From positions 1 to 64,000 of the forward strand of contig JAEZZY010000057.1 in assembly GCA_023418315.1 (NCBI GenBank): a stretch of DNA of 64,000 nucleotides, in the 5' to 3' direction. The position numbers and the translations under genes were made by a program. The DNA is from Bacteroidota bacterium. Its GTDB lineage: Bacteria; Bacteroidota; Bacteroidia; Chitinophagales; Chitinophagaceae. Of this stretch, positions 1 through 8,176 are shown piece after piece (the first letter of the stretch is position 1; every line of letters starts with the position of its first letter). The notes under the pieces were generated by a model, which searched no databases, was not told the DNA's origin, and was given only the letters and a program-made list of their open reading frames with translations.

Positions 1-497
1 ACCTTGCCGGTTGCGGTATCCACCGCGTCAAACCAAAATGTACCGGAGATGATTTGTTTTAGGCTGTCAAAATACTCAATGCGAAATTCACCGGGGGAAT
101 TTTCATAGGTCTGGTATTGAAAAAAAAATCCGATTGAGGGTCCATAACCTGCAGACATTTTTCCGGATCCAGCAAAGGAATAGTTGAATATAGTGTCCCT
201 ATTAATCGAAGTACCAATCATCCCAAAGCCCATTCCCTTTTCTTCATATCTATTACTTGCCCCCAGCAAAAAATGATGTTGCTCCTTAAAGTATTGATAA
301 TTACATTGTAGAACCACAGAGGTAGAACCAATCTTCTTTTTGGGTTTAAACAGTTTTCCGTCCACTAAGCATCCAAAGGTATTGGCACCGGTATGGGTAA
401 TAGGCGGTAACTCATCTTTCGGGTTGCTGCTTTCTTTTTTCTTACAGGAAACAGTAAGCAAGATCATAAATGCGGCAAGGAATAAATAACGGTTCAT
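1..497 (-). CDS. Small lipoprotein, copy A of a tandem pair (partial, C-terminus outside window)
   Basis: About 165 codons are visible from an ATG at 497. The N-terminus is a lipoprotein signal (MNRYLFLAAF then a hydrophobic run and lipobox TVSC followed by KKKES), so export and lipid anchoring are expected. The rest is a close paralogue of the gene at 537-1079: the two nucleotide stretches 1-497 and 583-1079 align without net gaps, and the conserved ends (NPKD..PPITHTGANTFGCLVDG and SPGEFRIEYFDS) flank a diverged middle. No known domain was recognised. The last 15 or so residues lie left of the window, judged from the paralogue. The function is unknown. Confidence 0.8.
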   Translation of the reverse strand, partial: MNRYLFLAAFMILLTVSCKKKESSNPKDELPPITHTGANTFGCLVDGKLFKPKKKIGSTSVVLQCNYQYFKEQHHFLLGASNRYEEKGMGFGMIGTSINRDTIFNYSFAGSGKMSAGYGPSIGFFFQYQTYENSPGEFRIEYFDSLKQIISGTFWFDAVDTATGK

Positions 498-536
498 AGA
501 AAGGAAGATTTCACGTGCAAGTTTAGGGAAATAGAA

Positions 537-1079
537 TCAATAGGTAAATTGTACATCGAAGCGACCGTCCCGCACTTGTACTACCTTGCCGGTTGCGGTA
601 TCCACCGCGTCAAACCAAAATGTACCGGAGATGATTTGTTTAAAGCTGTCAAAATATTCAATGCGAAACTCACCGGGGGAATTTGAAAAGGTTTGAAACT
701 CCGGTCTTGAATCTATTAATTTTCCACACCCTGCCGCCATTTCCCCTGAACCGGGGTAAGAATAATGAATAACCGTATCCCCTGCAATAGGAGTACCTAA
801 CATACCAAAAGCTACAGAATAATTATCAATAGCATTGCGCGCCGCCAGCAAAAAATGATGCTGTTCTTTAAAATACTGATAATTGCACTGTAGAATTACG
901 GAAAGAGAGCCAATCTTCTTTTTGGGTTTAAACAGTTTGCCGTCCACTAAGCAGCCAAAGGTATTGGCACCGGTATGGGTAATAGGCGGTAAATCATCTT
1001 TGGGGTTGCCGCTTTCTTTTTTCTTACAGGAAACAACAAGCAAGATTATAAATGCGGCAAGGAATAAATAACGGTTCAT
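537..1079 (-). CDS. Small lipoprotein, copy B of a tandem pair
   Basis: A 180-residue lipoprotein of unknown function. The reading frame stays open upstream to 1157, but the ATG at 1079 is chosen because it begins a clear lipoprotein signal (MNRYLFLAAFIILLVVSC, Cys at residue 18) and matches copy A. Residues after the lipobox are charged (KKKESGNPKDD), then comes a soluble domain rich in aromatic and beta-type sequence. The repeat unit also includes the roughly 40 bp upstream of the start (GAAAGGAAGATTTCA...), so the duplication copied gene plus leader. The middle of the protein has diverged from copy A while both ends are nearly identical, which suggests selection or conversion acting unevenly. 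Confidence 0.8.
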   Translation of the reverse strand: MNRYLFLAAFIILLVVSCKKKESGNPKDDLPPITHTGANTFGCLVDGKLFKPKKKIGSLSVILQCNYQYFKEQHHFLLAARNAIDNYSVAFGMLGTPIAGDTVIHYSYPGSGEMAAGCGKLIDSRPEFQTFSNSPGEFRIEYFDSFKQIISGTFWFDAVDTATGKVVQVRDGRFDVQFTY

Positions 1080-1119
1080 AGAAAGGAAGATTTCAAGTAC
1101 AAGTTTAGGAATAAAAAAA

Positions 1120-1160
1120 TCAGTAGGTAAACTGTACATCAAAGCGGCGTCCCGCACTTA
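1120..1160 (-). pseudogene. 3'-end remnant of a third lipoprotein repeat unit
   Basis: The roughly 40 bp just before the globin gene matches the 3' end of copy B (537-580), including the TGA stop and the codons for the C-terminal VDFR-like residues, with a few substitutions and one missing base. It has no gene body and ends where the globin stop codon begins (1158-1160). This is best read as the tail of a third tandem copy whose 5' part was lost or replaced. Confidence 0.6.
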
Positions 1161-1523
1161 TAATTTTTGCATCATTACCGTAGCAATGGCTTTAGAATGT
1201 TGTTTCATTTTTTCTGCGTTCGTGCCGGCAAAAAACGCATCTACCGTTTGGTCAAAAAGCTGCATCCATCGTTCAAAATGCACCGGCTGTGTAGCATGTT
1301 TTTGGTGAATTTGCCGGTGCGTAACAATAGGATTGCCTTCGTACTCACCCGTAAAAAACAAGACATTTTCCCAAAAAGCACACATTTGCGGCAGGTGTTT
1401 TTCCCAGTTAATAGCCACTACTTGCGAGAAGAAAAACCCAATAGTTTCATCTTCCAGCACTTTTTCGTAAAAGACCTCCATGATCTTTTTTATATCTTCT
1501 TTACTTGAAATATCCGGTTTCAT
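1158..1523 (-). CDS. Group III truncated haemoglobin (trHb3)
   Basis: A 121-residue single-domain globin, the usual length for group III truncated haemoglobins. Family features seen: an N-terminal IKKIMEVFYEKV helix, the FFSQV and W..HLP..CAFWENVLF region, and the proximal-histidine segment THRQIHQKH (H73 or H76) followed by HFERWMQLF. Proteins of this group bind O2 and NO with high affinity in the cytoplasm; the exact substrate here is not deducible. The start lies 39 bp after the nosY stop on the same strand with no terminator between, so it is probably the last gene of the nosLDFY transcript. A role in handling NO or O2 during nitrous-oxide respiration is inference from this position. Confidence 0.85.
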   Translation of the reverse strand: MKPDISSKEDIKKIMEVFYEKVLEDETIGFFFSQVVAINWEKHLPQMCAFWENVLFFTGEYEGNPIVTHRQIHQKHATQPVHFERWMQLFDQTVDAFFAGTNAEKMKQHSKAIATVMMQKL

Positions 1524-1562
1524 GGTTTTAAGTTTTTTCGTTTCACAATTACCTGTTCACGC

Positions 1563-2330
1563 CTATAAATCCCGTTTTTTAAACTTCCTCAGCGACACGT
1601 AAAACGGGATCGCTATCCACAGCAACAGCAACGCGGAAGAGAGCGCCAGCCCCATATTGCTGCCAAAATAATCTTTGAATACTGCGCCCGTATAGCCCAT
1701 CATAGCCGACACATCCAGCCGGAGCAGAATGAGAATGCGGCACAGATCTACAGGGCTGAGTGCGCTTAGCAAAACCACTGTTTTTTCAATCGGGTAATCC
1801 GCAAACTGAAAAAGCAGGAACAATACCAGCCCATCGAAAAGTAAGGCAAAGTAGAGCCAAAGCATGACCGCTACGCCTATACCTTTCGCTTTGTCGCGCG
1901 TGAGGATAGAGCTTAAAAACGCTACGGATACAAAGATGACCGACAGCAATGAGCCTGCGGCGATCATAATAAAGGCTACGCTACGCTCAGCAAAAATCAA
2001 CAAGGGAATGCCCGCCCCTAAAATATAGGCGGCTACCATACTTAGCGACAAGCCGGTGAACAAGGCTTTCCATATTTTACCCCGCTCTATAGGATGGCTT
2101 ACCAGCAACTCGATAAACTCACTGCTGTTATAGACATAAATAGTGGAAAACAATACCGACATCAACGGTACGGTGAGCAGCATAATATTCAAAACCGTAA
2201 GCGATCCTTTTGCCGCATTGTCTTCCAACGCAAAGGCACTCCATGAAAACAAAGCAAGCATCACCATATAGCCGAGCACTATTTTATTCTTCAAAATATC
2301 CAGCGCCACGTATTTTAAGATCCGCATCAT
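1563..2330 (-). CDS. nosY: NosY-type ABC transporter permease
   Basis: A 255-residue polytopic membrane protein with about six hydrophobic segments and a C-terminal KFKKRDL tail. It is the permease partner of NosF: the genes overlap by 4 bp (ATGA at 2327-2330), which implies translational coupling. NosDFY is the inner-membrane ABC complex with periplasmic NosD that is required to mature the copper-sulfide CuZ centre of nitrous oxide reductase. Sequence conservation of NosY is low, so the name rests largely on gene order (nosL-D-F-Y). The ABC-2-like topology agrees. Confidence 0.88.
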   Translation of the reverse strand: MMRILKYVALDILKNKIVLGYMVMLALFSWSAFALEDNAAKGSLTVLNIMLLTVPLMSVLFSTIYVYNSSEFIELLVSHPIERGKIWKALFTGLSLSMVAAYILGAGIPLLIFAERSVAFIMIAAGSLLSVIFVSVAFLSSILTRDKAKGIGVAVMLWLYFALLFDGLVLFLLFQFADYPIEKTVVLLSALSPVDLCRILILLRLDVSAMMGYTGAVFKDYFGSNMGLALSSALLLLWIAIPFYVSLRKFKKRDL

Positions 2331-3037
2331 CGGGTTTGATTTTTTAGGAGGTGAACAATAGAGCGGGCTATAGAATCCTGACCGGTGGCTGTTTTCAACT
2401 CGGTTACGCTTTTATGCAATATCAGCTTTCCTTCTTGCATAAAGACCACGCGGCTCACCATATCTTCCAGCTCGCTAAGAAGGTGGGAAGTAATGAGGAT
2501 AAGGCAACCTCTGCTTTTCGCTTCCAGAATTTTTTCTTTCAGCGCCTCGGAAGCGATGGGGTCGAGACCGGCGGTAGGCTCATCTAAGATGAGCACCTGC
2601 GGTTTAAAAAGAAAGGCTAAAGTGGCGCTCACTTTTTGAGTAGTTCCTCCGCTAAGCGTGCGCATTTTTTTATGCAGCATTCCTGCGAGTTCAAATCGTT
2701 CGTACAAATCATTATCCTGCACCGATTCATTTTTACGGATGCCTTTTATCATATCCACCACCTGCCCTATGGTCATGTTTTCGGGGTAGCGTCCTATCTG
2801 CGGCATATAGCCTATGTGGCGGCGGTAGTCGTTGTCGTTTTTGATATTTTTTCCGTTGAAAATAATGTCTCCTTTATCCGGCACCACCATACCCAGTATG
2901 GATTTGATGAGGGTGGTTTTCCCGCAGCCGTTCGGGCCGATGAGGGCGATACATTCTCCTTTATCAAGCTGCATGTTCAGGTCATCCAGCGCTTTGAGCT
3001 TTCCGAAATTCTTGGTTATGTTTTTTACTTCTATCAT
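2327..3037 (-). CDS. nosF: NosF ABC transporter ATPase
   Basis: A 236-residue ABC ATPase. Walker A is GPNGCGKTT (about residues 34-42), the signature motif is LSGGTTQKVS, and Walker B is VLILDEPTAGLDP, followed by an H-loop ITSHLLSELED. It energises the NosDFY complex at the cytoplasmic face of the inner membrane. It overlaps nosD by 4 bp upstream (3034-3037) and nosY by 4 bp downstream, so the three are translated as a coupled unit. The length is shorter than many NosF proteins, about the minimal ABC domain. Confidence 0.93.
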   Translation of the reverse strand: MIEVKNITKNFGKLKALDDLNMQLDKGECIALIGPNGCGKTTLIKSILGMVVPDKGDIIFNGKNIKNDNDYRRHIGYMPQIGRYPENMTIGQVVDMIKGIRKNESVQDNDLYERFELAGMLHKKMRTLSGGTTQKVSATLAFLFKPQVLILDEPTAGLDPIASEALKEKILEAKSRGCLILITSHLLSELEDMVSRVVFMQEGKLILHKSVTELKTATGQDSIARSIVHLLKNQTR

Positions 3038-4293
3038 AGCTTATAGGGTCTCATACGAGGTTGTTTATCTACAAAATTTTCCGGCGTTAAGCTCGGCAAT
3101 ATTTTTTCCGATTTATCTAAAAGACTGATCATAAAACTGCGGTAGAGCAGCATAGCCGGGGGATTTTTTTCTACGATTACGGCATATAGGCTGAGGGGAT
3201 GATAGGGAACATCGCCTATCTTGTCTTTGTCCAGATCATAGCCTTCATACTTATCCCAGTAATTTTCGCGAAAATGGTTGAGCGTGAGCGAGCCGTTGGT
3301 AGCTACGTCGAATGTATTGCCCATAAAATTGTTGTAAGCGATTATATTGTCCATACAATTTGCCTGCATACGCATTCCCCATCCGTTTGCCTGAAAGACA
3401 TTTCGCTCGGCAGTGATACGGTTGCTGCCGTCGAAAAAAATGCCGGTGGTGTTTCTTACAAAGCGGTTTCCGGATAAATAGCAATCCGTCAGCTCTTTGA
3501 ACAAGACGCCATAGGCGGCATCGCCCCAGTTTTCTTCAAATGTATTGTTCATCATCACCACCTTCTTAGTGAACATTACCGCCACGCCTGCTCCGTTGCT
3601 CCGGAAATAATTGGTGATATAGGCGTTGTTGTGCGAAAACATAAAATGCAACCCGTAGCGCAGGTTGTTTTTGGCAATGTTTCTCCAGATGACGGAGTGG
3701 GTTACAAATTCAAAATAGATGCCGTCCCTATGTCCTTCTATTTTATTACCGATAATTTGCAGGCTGTCGCTTTTCCAGCAATGGACACCGTTTCCGGAGT
3801 TATACTCTTCTTTTTGTGAAGCGGTGAGGATATTGTTTTTGACAAGACAATGTTTTGCGTATTGGAGGGAAATGCCAAAAAAATTATTGACAAGGGTATT
3901 GCCTTCTATGGTGATGTGTTTAGCACGATAAACTTTGATGGCTGCGGGATCGTTCAGTGCTGCCCGACTACAGTTTTGAAGGGTAAGCCCTTTGATGAGC
4001 ACGCTATCGCTCCTTACGGTAAGGATTTCGTATTTAAGCTCGCCATCCAGCACCGGCTTGTCGTTTCCGATTAGGCAAATCGCTTTTTTAATCACGAGAT
4101 TTCCTTCTTTGTAAACCCCTTTGGATATAAGGAGCGTATCCCCGTTTTCAGCGGCATCTATAGCGGATTTAATAGTAGGAAAAAGTTGTCCTTTACCCAC
4201 AGAAAGCACACGGGCATGCACCGAATGGCTAAGGATAGCCACTGTAGCAAGCAGCAGGAAAAAGGCAGGCATTTTTTTAGTGATTGTGTTCAT
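3034..4293 (-). CDS. nosD: NosD periplasmic copper-maturation protein
   Basis: A 419-residue exported right-handed beta-helix protein. The start is set at 4293 (MNTITKKMPAFFLLLATVA... ending SVHA), which gives a clean Sec signal peptide; an upstream in-frame start at 4344 would put 17 extra residues before it. Parallel beta-helix (CASH/PbH1-type) rungs are visible as repeated 'I.GN.I..' and 'NNF.GI.L' units over about residues 60-350. NosD works with NosFY in supplying sulfur for CuZ assembly of N2O reductase. The 5' end overlaps the nosL 3' end by 17 bp. Confidence 0.93.
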   Translation of the reverse strand: MNTITKKMPAFFLLLATVAILSHSVHARVLSVGKGQLFPTIKSAIDAAENGDTLLISKGVYKEGNLVIKKAICLIGNDKPVLDGELKYEILTVRSDSVLIKGLTLQNCSRAALNDPAAIKVYRAKHITIEGNTLVNNFFGISLQYAKHCLVKNNILTASQKEEYNSGNGVHCWKSDSLQIIGNKIEGHRDGIYFEFVTHSVIWRNIAKNNLRYGLHFMFSHNNAYITNYFRSNGAGVAVMFTKKVVMMNNTFEENWGDAAYGVLFKELTDCYLSGNRFVRNTTGIFFDGSNRITAERNVFQANGWGMRMQANCMDNIIAYNNFMGNTFDVATNGSLTLNHFRENYWDKYEGYDLDKDKIGDVPYHPLSLYAVIVEKNPPAMLLYRSFMISLLDKSEKILPSLTPENFVDKQPRMRPYKL

Positions 4294-5332
4294 GGTCGTG
4301 GGGCGCTTCCTCTGTAAAGCTGTGCAGCAGATTATTCCATACAATAACGTCGGTTTGGTGGTTCACCGCATATTCTATAGCTGCTTCTTTCATAGCAAAG
4401 GCAGCCATATTGCCGCCCATAGGGCTGCGTATGGATTCATGTTTTACAAAGAAGGCCTGCGTGGCATCCATCAGTATATTTTCTTTTAAAAAATCGCCTA
4501 CGTAATAATTTTTGACGGTGATATCTTTATGCTCTTCTTTATAATGGAACAGGCAGGAAAGATCATCAAATTTATATGCCCTTCCTTTGGAGGTAATCAG
4601 CTCCGCAGCAAAGCGGCTTTCGGAAATGGACATTTTGCAATAATCGCAGGCATCTTTATGGTAGGCTATAGGCTCTGGTCCGTCATTGGCAGCACAAGAA
4701 GTTAAGAACATAGAGGCTATTCCTAAAAGAACTGCCGGTATTTGCATTTTTATTTTCCGGGCTTTTCTGATTTCTATAAATACGGCTATTACCAGCAACA
4801 CACCGGCTCCTATAAACAACCATCCGCCCACATCGGGAATGGAATAAGCGCCAAAATTCAATAATTGTTTAAAGCCGATTAAAGGCGGTTGATAAGCCAT
4901 GCCGGGTACTTTAATGGCGGCGTTGGGATCCAGATTGTGTCCGTAATCGTATTCCCATTTCCAGAAATCGATCATGGCTACGATACCAAATAATATAAAC
5001 GCGATAAGCGCTGCGTAAAGTCCTTTTTTCTTCCCTACAAAAGCAATGATTAAGAAGAAGAGTGCAAAGGCGGTAATGAGATAGGGAAGTACGGTAAATT
5101 CTATAAAATCGTCGGTATGGAGGGTTTTCATTCCAATATAGTGATTGAGCCCGTTGATGACATCCACATCTCCGGCTATTTTATTGGCCCATATTTGCAG
5201 GCTCAGCCCTTCGGGATATTGCGGTGCATCCAGATAAATGCTCCATATAGGAACAAATAGGGAGATACATAGGCATACGGCCGCGGCGATAATAATAGTT
5301 TTTGATAACGCTGAAATTTTATTGTGCTGCAT
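4277..5332 (-). CDS. nosL: NosL fused to an N-terminal multi-pass membrane domain
   Basis: A 351-residue protein with two parts. Residues 1 to about 195 form a membrane domain with roughly four transmembrane segments (near 8-32, 78-100, 104-122 and 168-187) separated by a loop containing FWKWEYDYGHNLDPNAAIKV. Residues 196-351 are a typical NosL copper chaperone, including its own lipobox-like stretch (MFLTSC, Cys213) and the metal-binding CDYCKM motif (Cys229, Cys232, Met234). The tail is His-rich (HDHEHNH). NosL delivers Cu(I) to apo-NosZ in the periplasm. It is the first gene of the nosLDFY operon, with its own promoter and Crp/Fnr-like site upstream. Confidence 0.9.
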   Translation of the reverse strand: MQHNKISALSKTIIIAAAVCLCISLFVPIWSIYLDAPQYPEGLSLQIWANKIAGDVDVINGLNHYIGMKTLHTDDFIEFTVLPYLITAFALFFLIIAFVGKKKGLYAALIAFILFGIVAMIDFWKWEYDYGHNLDPNAAIKVPGMAYQPPLIGFKQLLNFGAYSIPDVGGWLFIGAGVLLVIAVFIEIRKARKIKMQIPAVLLGIASMFLTSCAANDGPEPIAYHKDACDYCKMSISESRFAAELITSKGRAYKFDDLSCLFHYKEEHKDITVKNYYVGDFLKENILMDATQAFFVKHESIRSPMGGNMAAFAMKEAAIEYAVNHQTDVIVWNNLLHSFTEEAPHDHEHNH

Positions 5333-5389
5333 GGTTAAAGTTTATACGATAAAGAAAAGAACAGCAGATGTTCTGTATTGAGGAATATG

Positions 5390-5397
5390 CAAAGCTA
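5390..5397 (-). promoter_or_regulatory. -7 box (TAGCTTTG) of the nosLDFY-globin operon
   Basis: On the minus strand the 8-mer TAGCTTTG is a perfect match to the Bacteroidota -7 consensus TAnnTTTG. It implies a transcript start near 5386 and a leader of about 54 nt before the nosL ATG at 5332. The leader contains a short perfect inverted repeat (AGAACA/TGTTCT, 5358-5374). The box lies at a fixed distance from the palindrome at 5419-5434. Confidence 0.65.
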
Positions 5398-5418
5398 TTT
5401 TATAGCTATAGTAAGGCT

Positions 5419-5434
5419 TATGACTGAAATCATA
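5419..5434. promoter_or_regulatory. Crp/Fnr-type operator upstream of nosL
   Basis: The sequence TATGAC-TGAA-ATCATA is an inverted repeat with a 4-bp spacer, the layout bound by Crp/Fnr-family dimers. Its centre (5426.5) is 36.5 bp upstream of the last base of the nosL -7 box, i.e. close to -41 from the predicted start, the position used for class II activation. The palindrome at 8177-8202 has the same core and the same spacing. Confidence 0.6.
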
Positions 5435-5452
5435 TTTTATAGAAAAAAACCA

Positions 5453-5486
5453 ATAAAAAAGCAGTACGCCCGATGACGCACTGCTT
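5453..5486 (-). terminator. Intrinsic terminator after nosZ
   Basis: On the minus strand a 10-bp stem (AAGCAGTGCG with CGTACTGCTT, one G-T pair) and an 8-nt loop are followed by a run of T, 24 bp after the nosZ stop. It separates the nosZ transcript from the nosLDFY operon. Confidence 0.85.
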
Positions 5487-5509
5487 CATGAATCTTTTGA
5501 ACGTACATC

Positions 5510-7492
5510 TTATTGGACGGTAGAAGCGCTGCCCTTATCGCCCAGTTTGTAGCTGATGGGGACATTGCTTCCCTTAGGAGAAACCCTTACATAGCCCGAC
5601 ATTTCCTGGTGCAGTGCAGAGCAGAAATCGGTACAGTATATAGGGAACATTCCTACACGGTCGGGCACCCATTTTAAGGTAGTGGTTTCCCCCGGCATAA
5701 TCAGCAGTTCTCCATTAGAAGCGCCTTTCACGGCAAATCCGTGCGGCACATCCCAGTCTTGTTCCAGATTGGTTACATGGAAATATACTTCATCGCCAAG
5801 CTGTATTCCTTCTATATTATCCGGTGCGAGGTGTGAGCGTACCGTAGTGAGGTACACATGCACCTGGTTGCCTTCGCGGGTTACGCGTGTATCCGCTTCG
5901 CCTTTGGTAACATAGGGGTGTTTGTTGTGGTTGATGTCAAATATTTTCACTTGCTTGTCCTTTATCAGTTCGGCAGGAATAGCTTGTGCATAGTGCGGCT
6001 CGCCTATAGTAGGGAAGTCTAAAATCAATTGCATTTTATCCCCGCTTATATCATAGAGTTGGGCACTTTGTGAAAGCTCAGGTCCTGTAGGCAGATAACG
6101 ATCTTTGGTGATTTTATTATAGGCAATTAAGTATTTGCCGAAAGGCTTTTTGGTATTACCGCCCGGTACCATTAAGTGTCCCACGGAGTAATAAGTAGGC
6201 TGACGGTCCAGCACCTTCAGGTCTTTAATATTCCATTTTACCACTTCAGAAGATACGAAGAAGGAGGTATAAGCATTTCCGTTTGCGTCAAATTCGGTAT
6301 GCAAGGGGCCTAAGCCTGGTTTTTGTACCTCGCCGTAGAGAGCGGCTTCATATTTGATAACGGGAATACCTTCGTATTTTTCTTGTTCAAAGGCTTGGTC
6401 GGCTATAGCTTTTTGAATTTTATCAAAGCTAAACACCGGCAATAATGCGGCCAGCTTACCGCTACCTACTATGTATTCACCGGTAGGATCCACGTCACAT
6501 CCGTGGGGAGATTTAGGACAAGGAATGTAATAGGCCAGGTCGGGAAATTCTGATATATCTAATACCGTTACTTCGCTTTCCATTTTTGAAGAAGAAGTAT
6601 GTGTTTCTTCATCAAATTTATTATGTGCATATTTCACGGTTTGCTTTTTTCCTTTTCCGGCTTTTATGTATTCTTCGGCTTTTTTCCAGTTTACCGCCAT
6701 GATAAAATCTTTATCTCTTTGAGAAGCGTTTACTTCCAAAAGCGTATTGGCAAGTTCGGAGTTGTAGCAGCTGAAGAAAAACCATCCGTGTGATTTGCCT
6801 TTACCGGCGCGGGCAAGGTCAAAATTGAGCCCCGGTGTTTTTAGCTGGAAGGCAAGATTCATGTCGCCACTTTCTTTATCCACGCTTACAAAGCTGATAT
6901 GCCCTTTGAAATTTTCTTTATAGGAATCAATGGGTACATCGCCGTTGTCATTATCGCCTGGCACACTAAAACGGGTACCGGCTACAATGTATTCTGAGTT
7001 TTCCGTACCGAATGGGGAGCTGTGGTTACCGGCGCTGTTGGGCAGTTCGATCACCTCTACGGTGCGGAACGTTCTGAGGTCTATACGTGCAAGGCGCGGC
7101 GTATTGTTTCCGTTTACAAACACCCATTTGCCGTCTGCCACGCCATCGGTCATAGACATTTCTACGTGGTGGAGGTCATCCCATGGCACAAAGCCGTGAG
7201 AGGTGTTGAGCATTGGCTTTGTTTCTTCGCTATAGCCCCATCCTTTTTCGGGATCTACGGAGAATACAGGAATGACGCGCAGCAAACGTCCGCTGGGTAA
7301 TCCATAGACGCTTAGCTGTCCGCTAAAACCTCCTGATACAAAGCTGTAAAATTCATCGTACTTGCCGGGGGCAACGTACACTTTGGATGCGGCATCGCCG
7401 CTTACGGCGTTACTGGTGCTTTTGGGTCTGCAGGAAGTTACCTGTAACGCGGCAACCGCCAGCAAGGCAAACGTTATTTTTTTGTACAACAT
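5510..7492 (-). CDS. nosZ: Nitrous oxide reductase NosZ, clade II (Sec-exported)
   Basis: A 660-residue periplasmic enzyme that reduces N2O to N2. The N-terminus is a Sec/lipoprotein-type signal (LQVTSC, Cys21), not a Tat RR motif, as in clade II (atypical) NosZ. The beta-propeller carries the seven expected CuZ histidines: H108 and H109 (DLHHVEM), H157 (GNHSS), H330 (SPHGCD), H398 (PLHTEFD), H439 (VGHLM) and H500 (EPHYA). The C-terminal cupredoxin domain has the CuA ligands H584 (VPHGF), C620, C624, H628 and M631 in the order CxxxCxxxHxxM. All catalytic ligands are intact, so it should be active. It follows the cytochrome c gene by 154 bp and is closed by its own terminator. Confidence 0.98.
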   Translation of the reverse strand: MLYKKITFALLAVAALQVTSCRPKSTSNAVSGDAASKVYVAPGKYDEFYSFVSGGFSGQLSVYGLPSGRLLRVIPVFSVDPEKGWGYSEETKPMLNTSHGFVPWDDLHHVEMSMTDGVADGKWVFVNGNNTPRLARIDLRTFRTVEVIELPNSAGNHSSPFGTENSEYIVAGTRFSVPGDNDNGDVPIDSYKENFKGHISFVSVDKESGDMNLAFQLKTPGLNFDLARAGKGKSHGWFFFSCYNSELANTLLEVNASQRDKDFIMAVNWKKAEEYIKAGKGKKQTVKYAHNKFDEETHTSSSKMESEVTVLDISEFPDLAYYIPCPKSPHGCDVDPTGEYIVGSGKLAALLPVFSFDKIQKAIADQAFEQEKYEGIPVIKYEAALYGEVQKPGLGPLHTEFDANGNAYTSFFVSSEVVKWNIKDLKVLDRQPTYYSVGHLMVPGGNTKKPFGKYLIAYNKITKDRYLPTGPELSQSAQLYDISGDKMQLILDFPTIGEPHYAQAIPAELIKDKQVKIFDINHNKHPYVTKGEADTRVTREGNQVHVYLTTVRSHLAPDNIEGIQLGDEVYFHVTNLEQDWDVPHGFAVKGASNGELLIMPGETTTLKWVPDRVGMFPIYCTDFCSALHQEMSGYVRVSPKGSNVPISYKLGDKGSASTVQ

Positions 7493-7646
7493 AAAAATTA
7501 ATTGATGGTAAATGATTCTTTGCTTTTATAGCCACTCAGAAAACGCCTTACCGACTTTGCACAATGATACCTCTCCGTGTACTGCCGGATATTTTTCTCT
7601 GAGGGTATTCTTTATATTCTTAGTTATAGCTTATACGTAATGATTG

Positions 7647-8132
7647 TTATTTCACACCATCGTTGCTACGCATAAATTCCAAAATTTCGCGGGCTTCGTT
7701 TTCTGCCAGGTTTTGATTGGGCATACGTACCAGGCACAGTTCAAGCTGGGCTTGCACTTCCGGATCTTTGTCAATCATAGGATCAGGATTGGTGATAAAG
7801 TTCATAATCCAGTACGGCGTCCTTCTTTCGGTAACGCCATGCCAGCCCGGACCTACTAATTTTTCATCGGTAGTTTTGTGGCAGGAGAAGCATTTGGTTT
7901 CGGCTATAGCTTTTCCTCTATCGGCCATTGCGGCATCCAAACCTTCTACGTGTACGTTTGTTTCATCAAATTTTCCCTCTCCACGCTTAGGGTCGTAAGT
8001 ATTGGGGTCTTCTACCATACTTTTAGGCTGCTCGCCCGCCGATTCTGAAGATGATTGATTTCCTCCGTCACCACAAGCAAACGTGAAAAGAGAAACTGAT
8101 AAGCCAATCGCTGCAAAGATTTTTTTGTTCAT
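7647..8132 (-). CDS. Lipid-anchored class I cytochrome c of the nos locus
   Basis: A 161-residue protein with a lipoprotein signal (lipobox FTFAC, Cys20), a Ser/Glu-rich linker, and one cytochrome c domain. The haem site is CFSCH (C81, C84, H85), and M137 in LVRMPNQ is the likely sixth ligand. It sits directly upstream of nosZ on the same strand, so electron transfer to NosZ from the quinol/bc or alternative complex is the natural inference. It has a predicted promoter and a strong palindromic operator. Small c-type cytochromes next to clade II nosZ genes are common; the exact donor is not proved here. Confidence 0.9.
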   Translation of the reverse strand: MNKKIFAAIGLSVSLFTFACGDGGNQSSSESAGEQPKSMVEDPNTYDPKRGEGKFDETNVHVEGLDAAMADRGKAIAETKCFSCHKTTDEKLVGPGWHGVTERRTPYWIMNFITNPDPMIDKDPEVQAQLELCLVRMPNQNLAENEAREILEFMRSNDGVK

Positions 8133-8152
8133 TTTTCAAAAGATTTATGTGT

Positions 8153-8160
8153 CAAAAGTA
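8153..8160 (-). promoter_or_regulatory. -7 box (TACTTTTG) of the cytochrome c-nosZ transcript
   Basis: Minus-strand TACTTTTG fits TAnnTTTG exactly. The predicted start is near 8149, giving a leader of about 17 nt before the ATG at 8132. It lies 36.5 bp from the centre of the palindrome at 8177-8202. Confidence 0.65.
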
Positions 8161-8176
8161 GTTTGGCGCTTTGGTA

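Noticed and set aside
1..497. Frameshifted pseudogene for copy A
   Set aside because: Alignment with copy B shows equal length, and the translated frame is open throughout the visible part.
1080..1157. 26-residue N-terminal extension of lipoprotein copy B
   Set aside because: It removes the signal peptide from the N-terminus and is just read-through of the upstream repeat remnant; copy A starts at the equivalent of 1079.
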